DNA of 64,000 nt from Planococcus shenhongbingii (GTDB taxonomy: Bacteria > Bacillota > Bacilli > Bacillales_A > Planococcaceae): the NCBI RefSeq assembly GCF_030413635.1, contig NZ_CP129235.1, positions 3,658,001 through 3,722,000 on the forward strand, given 5' to 3'. The number at the start of each line of letters is the position of its first letter. Positions within the stretch are counted from its first letter, which is position 1. Shown one piece after another: positions 43,795 to 53,146 of the stretch. The translations under genes and the position numbers were made by a program. A model generated the notes under the pieces. The model was not told the origin of the DNA and did not search any database. It was given only the letters and a program-made list of their open reading frames with translations.

Positions 43795-44538
43795 TTGTTC
43801 GTATCGATTGAAAATCTTTGCTTTTCCTATTCTCATGCAAAAACTGCAGCCCTTGAAAAATTCTCTCTCCATATTGAAAAAGGCGAAGTGATTTCAATCC
43901 TTGGCCGGAGCGGCAGCGGAAAAAGCACCATTCTGCGCTTGCTTGCCGGACTGGAAAAACCGTCCGCCGGAAAAGTGGCGATCAAAGACCAGATCCTGGT
44001 GGATGACCAGATATTTTTGCAGCCCGAAAAACGCGGCATCGGCATGGTGTTTCAGGATTATGCGCTGTTTCCTCATATGACCGTTGCGGAAAATATCCTG
44101 TTCGGGCTGTTCCGCCTGAAGCGGCCGGAAAAAAAGAAGCGCCTGCAGGAAGTAATGGAGCTGGTGGAATTGCAGGGGTATGAAAAACGCTATCCGCATC
44201 AATTGAGCGGCGGCCAGCAGCAGCGGGTGGCGATTGCCCGGGCGATTGCTCCGAACCCCCACCTGCTCTTGCTGGATGAGCCTTTCAGCAACCTGGATGC
44301 GGAGCTGCAGGAGAAAATACGCAAAGATTTACGGGATTTGCTGAAAAAAGCAGACATCACTTCCATCTTTGTGACGCATGATGAAAAAGACGCTCATATT
44401 CTGGCCGATCGGATCGTCAAAATCCATGATGGCTGCACTGACTTTATCGGCCGCCCTTGCGACTTGCTTGATGTGTACCGCCAGGAAGCGAAAGCAGCAG
44501 CAAAAATTACGGAATCCCCGGAATTGCTGCGCATCTGA
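43795..44538 (+). CDS. Iron(III) ABC transporter ATPase (FbpC-like)
   Basis: The 247-residue protein has Walker A GRSGSGKST, Q-loop MVFQDYALFPHMTV, signature LSGGQQQRVAIARA, Walker B LLLLDEPFSNLD and H-loop VTHDEKD. The start is TTG at 43795, immediately after the permease stop, with AAAAGGAG about 10 bases upstream inside the permease gene. It lacks the long C-terminal regulatory domain of some FbpC proteins. A strong terminator follows. Confidence 0.92.
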   Translation: MFVSIENLCFSYSHAKTAALEKFSLHIEKGEVISILGRSGSGKSTILRLLAGLEKPSAGKVAIKDQILVDDQIFLQPEKRGIGMVFQDYALFPHMTVAENILFGLFRLKRPEKKKRLQEVMELVELQGYEKRYPHQLSGGQQQRVAIARAIAPNPHLLLLDEPFSNLDAELQEKIRKDLRDLLKKADITSIFVTHDEKDAHILADRIVKIHDGCTDFIGRPCDLLDVYRQEAKAAAKITESPELLRI

Positions 44539-44544
44539 AACCGC

Positions 44545-44578
44545 AAAAAACACCGTTCCAGTTGGGACGGTGTTTTTT
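44545..44578. terminator. Terminator of the iron transporter operon
   Basis: The stem AAAAAACACCGT / ACGGTGTTTTTT with inner TCC/GGG pairing and a 4-base loop lies between converging genes. Confidence 0.9.
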
Positions 44579-44619
44579 GCTGATTTTATCCAGTTTTTTT
44601 TCATTCAATAACGAAGCCG

Positions 44620-46239
44620 TTAAACCGTTTCAACCACTTGCTTGCATAAACTCTTCATCAAGCTTTCAAGCATATAAGGCGTCTGGACGAATGCGCTGTC
44701 GATATGGAGCCGTTCCGTATACTGATGGGCGTCTTTTCCAAACGGTCCGACGTTCAGTACAGGCGCCTGCAGCTCCAGCATGCCGGCAAACGGGATGCTG
44801 TATGTTTTCCCCCACACCGGCGTATTGCGTTCATAGGAACTCCAGCCGTTTCCGCTGTCTTGATAATTTACGTAGCTCAAATCGCACAGGCCATTGAAAT
44901 AATGGATCTGGTCAACTTCGACACCGAACTCCGCTGCCGCTTCTTTGACGGTCGCGACGCATTCTACAATGAGCGGATCTTCAGATGAATTGACCGCCGG
45001 GTAATAAGGCGGTGCGAACAAAAGGACGATGGCCGGCGCCAGTTCATGGCATTGGATCATCAGTTTATCGGCAATGCGCAGCGATTTTTCGCGTTCGTCC
45101 CATTCCGGATGGCTCAGGATCTCTGCTTTCAGATGTGCCACAAAATCTGCGCCTCGTTTGATTTCCGCGTAAGCAAGCAATTGCTCATAGCGCAGCACCC
45201 GCACTTCGCCGATCCCTTCAATCTCTTCGCGCTTGCAAAGTTCCGCATATGCCGTGTTGCACATCGCGGCCGCCTGATTTGCAGTTTGCTCGAACAGTTC
45301 CATCACTTCCGCAGCGTTCCGTCTCATCAGGAAAATATTATACAAGGCGGTTGCCCGGTAAGGCGTCTGGGTCGAGTATTGCATTTTCAGGTCCTTCTGT
45401 TGAAGCGACACCGGCAGCGGTGTGCTTTCTCCCAGGTCGCTTTCATGGAACATCGCATTCCACTCCATCGCCTGCGTTAAAAACGAAGCGATGAAGTTGG
45501 CCGTCATGCCTTTCAGCGGTTCGCCGACATGCGTTTCTTTGCCGTAAAACAAGGCGGCCGGCATGATTTTTCCGAGTGTCCCGGAATAGATGTAATGCTT
45601 TTCGTCACCCGGTTTCTGGGAAAAAGCCGGTTCGCTGTTGAAGAACATTTTATAGGATAATCCGTGCTGTTCGCGCAGTTTCACCAGTTCGTTCACTGCC
45701 GCCCGCATGCCGGTCGAATTGACTTCTTCGTCCGGCACCGTCAACAGCACCAAATTGAGCGGCCATTGTTCGGCGCTTGCTTTTTCAAGGAGCGCCATAT
45801 GGAGAGCCAGCCCCATTTTCATATCCATCGTGCCGCGGCCGAACAGATACTGGCCGGATTCGAGATCAAGGCGCGCTTCACCGGGCAGCTCGTGCTTCCG
45901 TTCGAAAAGCTTTTGGGTCAGTTCTTCCGGACGGCATGCGAGCACTTCCAAGTCGCCGTATTCCTCGGTCTGGACAGTGTCAAAATGGCTGATGAGCACA
46001 ATGGTGTCCACCGCTTCCGGATGTTCATAAAGCGCCATCAGCAAATTTCGCCCCGGATCCGCTTCGTGAAGAGCCAAAAAATCGGGATGCTGCTGAAAAT
46101 AATCGAGTTTCTGCAATTTCTCCCTCACTTTAAAAGGAAAATCTTTTTCTCCTTCAGTCAGCGTCCGGCTTTCCCAGCTGACCAATTCACATAACAGCGA
46201 CCGTAGACGGGCTGGCGTTCCCCACAACAATTTTCCCAC
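44620..46239 (-). CDS. rocB: RocB-like M20 family peptidase
   Basis: The 539-residue protein has M20 metal motifs: SHFDTV, GRGTMDMKMGLALHM and VPDEEVNSTGM. Its length and C-terminal half match RocB, the arginine-utilisation protein of Bacillus, whose reaction is not established. The start is GTG 46239, with AAGGAGG eight bases upstream. A nearby ATG is out of frame. It is last in an operon with an amino acid permease and two guanidino-modifying enzymes, so hydrolysis of an acylated or modified arginine derivative is possible. Confidence 0.86.
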   Translation of the reverse strand: MGKLLWGTPARLRSLLCELVSWESRTLTEGEKDFPFKVREKLQKLDYFQQHPDFLALHEADPGRNLLMALYEHPEAVDTIVLISHFDTVQTEEYGDLEVLACRPEELTQKLFERKHELPGEARLDLESGQYLFGRGTMDMKMGLALHMALLEKASAEQWPLNLVLLTVPDEEVNSTGMRAAVNELVKLREQHGLSYKMFFNSEPAFSQKPGDEKHYIYSGTLGKIMPAALFYGKETHVGEPLKGMTANFIASFLTQAMEWNAMFHESDLGESTPLPVSLQQKDLKMQYSTQTPYRATALYNIFLMRRNAAEVMELFEQTANQAAAMCNTAYAELCKREEIEGIGEVRVLRYEQLLAYAEIKRGADFVAHLKAEILSHPEWDEREKSLRIADKLMIQCHELAPAIVLLFAPPYYPAVNSSEDPLIVECVATVKEAAAEFGVEVDQIHYFNGLCDLSYVNYQDSGNGWSSYERNTPVWGKTYSIPFAGMLELQAPVLNVGPFGKDAHQYTERLHIDSAFVQTPYMLESLMKSLCKQVVETV

Positions 46240-46252
46240 TCCATACTCCTCC

Positions 46253-47671
46253 TTATTTGACCGGTTCCACTTCTACTTCTGCCGGGGCAGCATTTCTTTT
46301 TTCAAGTCTTACTTTATAGAAGATCATGCAGGCGACGAAAAAGCCGACGCCGTATAACAGCCCGATTCTCTGTGTCGGGTCAAAAGCCAGGAACCCAAGA
46401 ATGAGCAGGCAAAAAGCGATGCAGAAGACAGGCACGAATGGATAAAAAGGCACTTTGAATTTCAGGTCCGCTATATTCCCTCCCGCTTTTACGTAGCGGT
46501 AGCGGAACATCAATTGCGAAGCTGCAATTCCCATCCATGAAATCGTCACTGAAATGCCGGCTATCGACATCAACAGGAGGAAGACCGTGTCTGCTTCCAT
46601 GACGCTGGTCAACAGCGACAAGAGCGAAAACATCATCGTAAAGATCAATGCCGCAAGCGGAACTTTGCGTTTGGTCAAAGTGCTGAAAATCCGCGGCGCC
46701 ATGCCTTCATTGGCCATCGCCCACAGCAGCCGGGTTGAAGCGTACAAGCAGGAGTTGCCCACTGACAGGATAGCGGTCAAAATGACGAAGTTCATGATGC
46801 CTCCTGCATAAGGAATCCCTGCCACTTCCATCAATGTAACAAACGGGCTGGCCAATAACCCAAGCTCAGAAGCCGGGAAAATGGCTGACAGGATAATGAT
46901 TGATGCGATATAGAAGACGATAATGCGGAACAGGATATTGCGGATGGCTTTCGGGATGTTCTTTTCCGGATTTTCCGTTTCCCCGGCGGCGATCCCCACC
47001 AGCTCTGAGCCTTGATAGGAGAAAATGACGTTCATCATCGTGACGAAAATAATGGCGATGCCGGCCGGGAACAAGCCTTTAGGGGCCAGGTTTTCCATAA
47101 ACGGTGCCGGGCGGTCCGCAAGCGGAATCACGCCGAAAATAGCCGCGGCTCCAATAATGATAAATAGCAGAAGTGCCGCCACTTTGATGCCGGCAAACCA
47201 GAATTCCGCTTCCGCGAAGCCTCTTGTCGTCAAAGCGTTCAGCGCGAACAAGAGAACCACGAAGATCGCACACCAGATCCATACCGGCGTTTCCGGGAAC
47301 CAGTATTTCATCAGAATGCCGGCAGCGGTGAATTCCACTCCCGCTGTGGCAGCAGACCCCACAAAGTACATCCATCCCAGCGAAAAGCCGGCAGACGGGC
47401 TGATATATCTCGATGCATACGTCTGGAAAGAACCGGTGACCGGCATGTGGACGGCTAGTTCACCCAGACAGACCATGACCATGTATAGAATGAGGCCGCC
47501 AATCAGGTAACCGATCAATGCCCCTCCTGCACCGGATTGGTTAATCGTATACCCTACATTTAAAAATAATCCGGTGCCGATGACGCCTCCAAGCGAAAGC
47601 ATGAACAGATGGCGGCTTTTCATGGAACGGTTCAACTGGTTGGCAGCTGGCACTTCCGGTGTTTTGATCAT
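46253..47671 (-). CDS. Amino acid permease (APC family, RocC/RocE-like)
   Basis: The 472-residue protein with twelve membrane helices starts with NQLNRSMKSRHLFMLSLGGV and IGTGLFLNVGYTINQSG, the amino acid transporter signature of basic and polar amino acid permeases. It lies 48 bases after the DDAH-like gene and 13 before the RocB-like gene. Context points to import of arginine or a methylated/guanidino derivative. GGGGAAGGGG precedes the ATG. Confidence 0.9.
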   Translation of the reverse strand: MIKTPEVPAANQLNRSMKSRHLFMLSLGGVIGTGLFLNVGYTINQSGAGGALIGYLIGGLILYMVMVCLGELAVHMPVTGSFQTYASRYISPSAGFSLGWMYFVGSAATAGVEFTAAGILMKYWFPETPVWIWCAIFVVLLFALNALTTRGFAEAEFWFAGIKVAALLLFIIIGAAAIFGVIPLADRPAPFMENLAPKGLFPAGIAIIFVTMMNVIFSYQGSELVGIAAGETENPEKNIPKAIRNILFRIIVFYIASIIILSAIFPASELGLLASPFVTLMEVAGIPYAGGIMNFVILTAILSVGNSCLYASTRLLWAMANEGMAPRIFSTLTKRKVPLAALIFTMMFSLLSLLTSVMEADTVFLLLMSIAGISVTISWMGIAASQLMFRYRYVKAGGNIADLKFKVPFYPFVPVFCIAFCLLILGFLAFDPTQRIGLLYGVGFFVACMIFYKVRLEKRNAAPAEVEVEPVK

Positions 47672-47719
47672 AAAAGTTCCCCTTCCCCGTTGTTATTTTT
47701 GAACACCCCGTAATGCTTT

Positions 47720-48481
47720 TTAAAAGCGCAGCGACAGGCAGCTGAGCCCTCCGTCATGTTTCTGGAATTCCGACATTTCCAGTTCGATTGTTTCCAGTCC
47801 GCGTTCTGCGAGTTTGCGTTTTGTGTCGTCAAAGCCTTTCGGAATGATGACGTAGTCGTTGACTTTGATGCAATTCGCCGAATATTCGTCCGCATCGGGA
47901 ATTTCCACTTTTTCGTAATCGCTGAAGTCCGGGTGATTTAAAAATTCTCCGGCTGCCGCAATGGTATGGTTCCCGAGATAGGCAATCCCTGTTTTCAGGT
48001 GGAAAAATTCCTGCAGTTCCACAATGGTTGCCGTGTACCCTTCCGTTTCGACAATGTTTTTGAACTGCTGTGCCCCTTCACGGTTCGTGCGTTCTGAAAT
48101 GCCGACATAAAAATGTTTGTCCACTTGCAGAACATCGCCTCCGTCAAGCGTACCGGGTGATGTGATGTAATGGAATTTCGAGTAGAACTTCTTCAATACC
48201 GCTTCAATTTCTTCTTTTTCGCCGTTTCGACTTTCGGCACCCGGATTCGTGATGATAGCGAATTCCGGCGTTACGACGGCTGCATCTTCGACGAACGTCG
48301 AATCGGGGTATTCTTCGCTTTCCGGCAACTGCGTCACTTCAACGCCGCATGCTTTCAACGCTTCAACGTAAGCGGCATGCTGTTCAAGCAGGCGTTCATA
48401 ATCTGGTGTACCAAGATCTGAAGTGGTTAATCCGTTGACATAGCTTTTTCCTGGTGTTTTTACGATGACATTTTTATACAT
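47720..48481 (-). CDS. DDAH-like guanidino hydrolase (dimethylargininase family)
   Basis: The 253-residue pentein-fold protein has FVEDAAVV, TLDGGDVLQV, a catalytic histidine H161 (EFFHLKTGIAYL) and a nucleophilic cysteine C248 (KHDGGLSCLSLRF). DDAH enzymes hydrolyse methylated arginines to citrulline and methylamines. Related enzymes act on arginine or other guanidines. Its start overlaps the end of the preceding pentein gene by 8 bases. AAAGAGGAG precedes the ATG. Confidence 0.9.
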   Translation of the reverse strand: MYKNVIVKTPGKSYVNGLTTSDLGTPDYERLLEQHAAYVEALKACGVEVTQLPESEEYPDSTFVEDAAVVTPEFAIITNPGAESRNGEKEEIEAVLKKFYSKFHYITSPGTLDGGDVLQVDKHFYVGISERTNREGAQQFKNIVETEGYTATIVELQEFFHLKTGIAYLGNHTIAAAGEFLNHPDFSDYEKVEIPDADEYSANCIKVNDYVIIPKGFDDTKRKLAERGLETIELEMSEFQKHDGGLSCLSLRF

Positions 48482-49379
48482 GTGATAAGCTCCTCTTTTC
48501 TGAAATTGGTACCCGCACTGCCGGGCTTGTCAGGCACGTGGGCCCTCCGGTTCCTTTGACGCTGATTTCTTCGCCTTTATATTCATATACTGTTGCCCCT
48601 GCCTGTTCCAGCTGCTGTTTGGTCGACTCATTGCCTGCCACCATAATGCAGACGCGCGGTGCAACTGCCAGCACATTGCAGCCAAGCAGGTCGTATTCCG
48701 CTTTCGGCACTTCAATGAGCTGGATGCCCCGTGACAGCAGCAGTTTCCGGAAAGCGACCGGCATCAGCGGCGAGTAAACAACGGCGAGGTCCTGATCGAC
48801 CATGCTGATGAACGACATCAAATGAAGGCATTCCTCTTCCCCGTCAGCGTGAGGCAGCTGGACTTCGATAAATTCATCGACCATATGCGCTGTCATTTCC
48901 TTTATCTGGCGGATCGCTTCTGCATTGGTTCTGTAGCCGTTTCCAACTGCCAGCACCCGGTCATCGAGCCAGACGATGTCGCCGCCGTCCGAAGTCGCGT
49001 CTCCCGTCAATTCCCCGATAATCGGAATCCCTTTTTCTGCAAGGAATTTCTTATACACTTCCGCTTCCGGCTGGCGCAATGCTTTGCCGGATTTCAAGAT
49101 GATTGCCCCTTCCGGCGTGAATTTTACCGGGTCATGCGCATAAATCGAATCCATGCTGACTTCTTCAGACTTCGGAAGATAATCGATTGTCGGCACGTGC
49201 TGCTCCAATAGCGCAATAAATTCAGCATATTCTTTCTGCGCTTCTTCGTAATCGGGTTCCGACAAGTAATTGACTTTCCGCCATTCTTTTCCGATATGCT
49301 CCTGGCTGATAAAAGCGTCAGCCGGATGCTTGACGATTACCCGCTCCAGCGGTTGATACATCGAGGAACTGTACTTCAT
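48474..49379 (-). CDS. Amidinotransferase/guanidino-modifying pentein protein
   Basis: The 301-residue protein is a second member of the pentein superfamily, with DGGDIVWLDDRVLAVG, a histidine in QLPHADGEEECLHLM and a probable nucleophilic cysteine in GTGGPTCLTSP. It resembles amidinotransferases and arginine deiminase-like hydrolases. It leads the operon with the DDAH-like enzyme, and the two are translationally coupled. Which guanidino compound it uses is unknown. AAAAAGGAG precedes the ATG. Confidence 0.85.
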   Translation of the reverse strand: MKYSSSMYQPLERVIVKHPADAFISQEHIGKEWRKVNYLSEPDYEEAQKEYAEFIALLEQHVPTIDYLPKSEEVSMDSIYAHDPVKFTPEGAIILKSGKALRQPEAEVYKKFLAEKGIPIIGELTGDATSDGGDIVWLDDRVLAVGNGYRTNAEAIRQIKEMTAHMVDEFIEVQLPHADGEEECLHLMSFISMVDQDLAVVYSPLMPVAFRKLLLSRGIQLIEVPKAEYDLLGCNVLAVAPRVCIMVAGNESTKQQLEQAGATVYEYKGEEISVKGTGGPTCLTSPAVRVPISEKRSLSHV

Positions 49380-49392
49380 TGCGATTCTCCTT

Positions 49393-49419
49393 TTTCCGCA
49401 TTACGGAAATCTTTTCCGT
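49393..49419. promoter_or_regulatory. Candidate IclR operator
   Basis: ACGGAAA TCT TTTCCGT (49403-49419) is a perfect 7-3-7 palindrome, and TTTCCG (49393-49398) adds another inverted half-site. It lies just upstream of the amidinotransferase ribosome binding site and resembles the GGAAA/TTTCC form of IclR-family operators. Confidence 0.6.
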
Positions 49420-49524
49420 TATGTGAAAAGTTATTTTTAGTAATATAAGATAATCATGTTATAATGTCAATATCTTTAAAGTGTTTTGACAATATAAATT
49501 TTTATGCAGATAGGTGGAGACTCT

Positions 49525-50286
49525 ATGCAATCAATCGACCGTGCAATGGGCGTTATAAAGATTCTGGTGGATAAAGCAGCCGAAGACGGCATGTCCATTA
49601 CCGAGCTGTCCAATGAATGCGATTTGCCCGTCAGTTCAATGCACCGTGTATTGAAATCCATGTCGCAGCACGGCATGATTCAGCAGGATCCGAAGACGAA
49701 ACGCTATAACCTTGGGAATATCTGGCTTGAATACGGCTTGCATATGTATGACACGATGGACTACACCAGCAAAATCCGGCCGGAACTTGTGCGCTTGACC
49801 GATGAAACAGAAGAAAGCGTCTACTTGAGCCAGCCGATGGGTTCTGAATCGCTGATCATCGAGCGCATCGACAATGAAAAACATGCCATCCGTGTCTATG
49901 ACAAGCTCGGTTCGCGCATTCCCATGCATATCGGCGCAGCAAACAAAGCGATGCTTGCCCATATGCCCACTGCTGAAGTGAAAAAAATCCTCAATCAATA
50001 TGTTTCTAAAGAACAGCAGCCGGCGTTCTGGGATTTGCTCGAGGCCATCAAACAACGAGGCTGCGCCATCAGCCACGGGGAACGGACGGAAGGCACGGTC
50101 GGCATCGGCGCCCCGATCCTGAACCATTTTGGCCAGGTGCAAGGGGCGGTCAGTGTGGGAGTCGTCAGCTATAACCTCACCGAAGAGCGGCTCAAATTTC
50201 TGACCGGCAGTGTCCGTGAAACCGGCAGGCGGATTTCCGCCAAACTTGGGTACAGCGAAGTGCAGGAACGGCGTTACAGAAAATGA
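49525..50286 (+). CDS. IclR family transcriptional regulator
   Basis: The protein of about 253 residues has an N-terminal winged helix (MSITELSNECDLPVSSMHRV region, about 15-70) and the C-terminal IclR ligand domain with GAANKAMLAHMP, GERTEGTVGIGAPI and GAVSVGVVSYNL. GGTGGAG spacing favours ATG 49525 over the upstream ATG at 49504. It is divergent from the amidinotransferase-DDAH-permease-RocB operon and is its likely regulator. Confidence 0.9.
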   Translation: MQSIDRAMGVIKILVDKAAEDGMSITELSNECDLPVSSMHRVLKSMSQHGMIQQDPKTKRYNLGNIWLEYGLHMYDTMDYTSKIRPELVRLTDETEESVYLSQPMGSESLIIERIDNEKHAIRVYDKLGSRIPMHIGAANKAMLAHMPTAEVKKILNQYVSKEQQPAFWDLLEAIKQRGCAISHGERTEGTVGIGAPILNHFGQVQGAVSVGVVSYNLTEERLKFLTGSVRETGRRISAKLGYSEVQERRYRK

Positions 50287-50292
50287 ATCACA

Positions 50293-50338
50293 AAAAAGAC
50301 TGGAGAGTTCTATTAACCTAGAACTCTCCAGTCTTTTT
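50293..50338. terminator. Terminator between IclR gene and MFS gene
   Basis: A perfect 20-bp stem (AAAAAGACTGGAGAGTTCTA) with a 6-base loop, T-rich on both strands. Confidence 0.93.
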
Positions 50339-50374
50339 CGTTAGCCGGCATCAAGGTTCACCTCGAAGCTGGAT

Positions 50375-51628
50375 TTAACCTCCAGCTTTTTGGGACTCTT
50401 TTTTCACAATGCCCATTGCAATGAGCAGCAGCACGATGACGGCACTCAATATGCCGGCCATGAACAGCCAGCCGTATGTAAAAGATCCCGTCGCATCGAC
50501 GATATAGCCGAACAGCGGCGGACCGATGATGACGCCCCATGAACCGAGCATCAAGCTGAAGCCGCTGGCAATCCCTGCCTGTTCAATCGGCACCAGTTCG
50601 GTCGCGGCGTTCATCCAGATGCCGTTGAAGCCGGAAATGCAGAAGCCGAACAGCACCGTTAGCGGGACGAGCACCCAAAAGGGAGTACCCGGAGGCATCA
50701 GCGCGATGGTGATTGACGCTGCGATGGAGAAAGCCGCGACTATCACCAGCACAATGATCCGTTTTCCCTGAAACAAATTGTCACTGATCATTCCCCATGC
50801 CACCCGGCCGAACGAACCGCTGACTTCGGAAATGACGAGCAGCATTCCAGCCAGCACCAGGCTGATGCCGATGTATTCGTAAGCGTATAGCACAATGTAC
50901 GTATTCAGAATCAACTGGCTTCCGTTCAAGCCCATAGCGCCGAAACTGACCAGCACAAGGGGCTTTTCTTTGAACAGCAGAAAAATCGAAGCGAACAGAC
51001 GGGCCGGTTTCTCATCAGCCATGACTTTTTCCGCTTTATCCGGCGGGTCGAAATAGAATCTTTTGGCAAAAATGCCGGTCACGATCAAGAACAGGCAGGC
51101 TCCTATCATTACCGGCCGCCATCCCCAGGCAGCAGCAGCCGGAAGCAACAGCAGCGCCGCCAAGGCTGAACCAAGCGTAACCCCCATTTGCTTGATCCCC
51201 ATGGCGGTCCCGCGCTTTTCGGAAAACCAGTAGATGATGCCTTTGTTCGAAGTTGGATGCATGGCACCGTATCCTGCACCGCCGAGCGCCACCAAAAGCA
51301 GGATCAGCCAATAGAAGGAAGTCACAGCCATCAGGATAAAAGACAGACCGAGACACAGCGACAGCAGGAAAAGCAGTTTTTTTGACCCGACCCGGTCAAC
51401 TAAAAAGCCTGCAGGAATCGCTGCGAGTGACTGTCCTAAAAACAGCGCCGCCGGCAGCATGCCGATCTGCGCTTTCGTCAAAGACAAGTCGTCCCCGATC
51501 AAGACACCAAGAGGCGCCAGGCTTCTGCCGACAAAAGCCACCATGATCTGGGCGATGAGCAGCCATATCAGCATATGCCACGGATTGAGAGGCATTGCTG
51601 CACCGTTATGAATGATTGTTTTGTTCAT
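50375..51628 (-). CDS. MFS transporter
   Basis: The protein of about 417 residues has twelve membrane segments and MFS signatures (AGFLVDRVGSKKLLF between helices 2 and 3, and GMISDNLFQGKRI in the second half). It resembles oxalate/formate- or nitrate-type and anion:proton MFS carriers. Two upstream ATGs are in frame, but AAAGAG spacing favours 51628. It converges on the IclR gene and has no operon partner, so the substrate is unassigned. Confidence 0.85.
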   Translation of the reverse strand: MNKTIIHNGAAMPLNPWHMLIWLLIAQIMVAFVGRSLAPLGVLIGDDLSLTKAQIGMLPAALFLGQSLAAIPAGFLVDRVGSKKLLFLLSLCLGLSFILMAVTSFYWLILLLVALGGAGYGAMHPTSNKGIIYWFSEKRGTAMGIKQMGVTLGSALAALLLLPAAAAWGWRPVMIGACLFLIVTGIFAKRFYFDPPDKAEKVMADEKPARLFASIFLLFKEKPLVLVSFGAMGLNGSQLILNTYIVLYAYEYIGISLVLAGMLLVISEVSGSFGRVAWGMISDNLFQGKRIIVLVIVAAFSIAASITIALMPPGTPFWVLVPLTVLFGFCISGFNGIWMNAATELVPIEQAGIASGFSLMLGSWGVIIGPPLFGYIVDATGSFTYGWLFMAGILSAVIVLLLIAMGIVKKESQKAGG

Positions 51629-51920
51629 ATGCTTCATCTCTTTTTCAAGCTTAAGTGGCAACTTGCCTGTCATTTAAGCAAAGTATTTTTTCTTTTCTTC
51701 AAGTCAAATCGGGCAATTTAAAAACCTCTACAAAGGGAATTCTATATAGGCTGCGAAGTTCCTTGTTTTTATTGGTCTGTGAGTGATAAAGCCTAAGCGG
51801 CGCATAAAATGATTTCCCCCAATTCATAAAAGATATTCTTTTCCGAATTGTTTAGCAACGACCAAGAAGGGAATCTTAACTATTAGGAATAGACTGCATT
51901 AAATCAAAGGAGGAAAAAAA

Positions 51921-52748
51921 TTGGGACATTATGTGGAAGTGGAATCTGGCGTCAAAGTATATGTAGAAGATGTAGGAATCGGGCAACCGATCGTTTTTAT
52001 CCACGGCTGGCCATTGAACAGCAAAGCGTTTGAAATGCAGATTAGCGAACTGGCGTTACACGGTTTCCGGTTTATCGGCATTGACCTGCGAGGCTACGGA
52101 AAATCGGATAAACCTTGGGCAGGCTATGATTATAGTACACAAGCGAGCGACGTTAAAGCAGTGGTCGATCATCTTGGCCTTGAAAATATCGTGCTCGCCG
52201 GCTTTTCCATGGGCGGGCCGATAGCTATCCGGTATTTGACCAAGTACGGTGAACACGGCGTGGATAAACTGCTGCTGATGGGCGCTGCTGCTCCTTTGTT
52301 CACGCAGCGGGATGATTTCAAGATTGGCTTGAGACCGGCGGAAGTGGATGACATTATCTCACAAGTCAAAAAAGACCGCCCTGCTTTTCTTGCCCTGTTC
52401 GCTAATATGTTCTTTGAAAAGAAGAAATCGGATGAATTTTTGGACTGGTTCAAGTCGCTCGGTCTTGAAGCGGCTGCCCACTCGACCATCAATTCCGCCA
52501 TCGCGCTTCGCGATGAAGATCTGCGGGATGAACTGGCTGGCATTTCTCTTCCTACTGCGATTTTCCATGGTCAGAAAGACCAGATCTGTCGTTATGAACT
52601 TGGAGAAGAACTGGAAAAGCAAATTCCAAACTCTGTCCTTGTACCGTTCAAATACAGCGGCCACGGCATCAATGGCGATGAGCCCGACAGATTCAATGAA
52701 GAAATGATCAGATTCTTAAAGAGCTCCGGTGTCAAAAGAGCGGAATAA
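51921..52748 (+). CDS. Alpha/beta hydrolase (non-haem chloroperoxidase/esterase type)
   Basis: The 275-residue protein has HGWPLNSKAFEMQ, a nucleophile elbow in AGFSMGGPIAIRY, an acidic residue in HGQKDQICR and a histidine in SGHGINGDEP, completing the hydrolase triad. It looks like the esterase/haloperoxidase branch of the fold. The start is TTG at 51921 after AAAGGAGG. It is a single gene followed by a terminator. The substrate is unknown. Confidence 0.83.
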   Translation: MGHYVEVESGVKVYVEDVGIGQPIVFIHGWPLNSKAFEMQISELALHGFRFIGIDLRGYGKSDKPWAGYDYSTQASDVKAVVDHLGLENIVLAGFSMGGPIAIRYLTKYGEHGVDKLLLMGAAAPLFTQRDDFKIGLRPAEVDDIISQVKKDRPAFLALFANMFFEKKKSDEFLDWFKSLGLEAAAHSTINSAIALRDEDLRDELAGISLPTAIFHGQKDQICRYELGEELEKQIPNSVLVPFKYSGHGINGDEPDRFNEEMIRFLKSSGVKRAE

Positions 52749-52834
52749 CCGCAATGAAGGTTAAAATAGAAGCTCTGCATTTTTGGTTCCGATCTTCGAT
52801 AATCATTGGAACTTCAGACTCCTGCCGGGAATTT

Positions 52835-52867
52835 AAAAAGGTTCTTCCGTTTTGGAAGAACCTTTTT
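52835..52867. terminator. Terminator after the alpha/beta hydrolase gene
   Basis: A perfect 14-bp stem (AAAAAGGTTCTTCC) with a 5-base loop and T tracts both ways. Confidence 0.9.
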
Positions 52868-52909
52868 TGCTCTGCATCTGGAGGTTGATAAAGAGACAGA
52901 AAAAGACCA

Positions 52910-53131
52910 TCAAAGTCGATGGTCTTCTTCCCTTTTGTACTCGAGGACATCTCCAGGCTGGCAGTCCAGCGCTTTGCAAATCGCTTCTAAAGTGGTTAAT
53001 CGAACGGCTTTCGCTTTTCCGTTCTTCAATATGGAAAGGTTCGCCATCGTAATGCCCACCCGCTCCGAAAGTTCAGTGACGCTCATTTTCCGTTTAGCGA
53101 GCATCACGTCAATGTTGATGATTATTGCCAT
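52910..53131 (-). CDS. XRE/YozG-type helix-turn-helix regulator (copy 2)
   Basis: The 73-residue protein is nearly identical to copy 1 at 37345-37557 over the helix-turn-helix. Differences are mainly at S/T in RLxTLEAICKAL and in the C-terminal tail. GAGG spacing favours ATG 53131 over the GTG at 53140. It follows the second DUF2975 gene by about 15 bases. Such close similarity suggests both could bind the same DNA site. Confidence 0.88.
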   Translation of the reverse strand: MAIIINIDVMLAKRKMSVTELSERVGITMANLSILKNGKAKAVRLTTLEAICKALDCQPGDVLEYKREEDHRL

Positions 53132-53146
53132 ATTATTCACCTCAGC

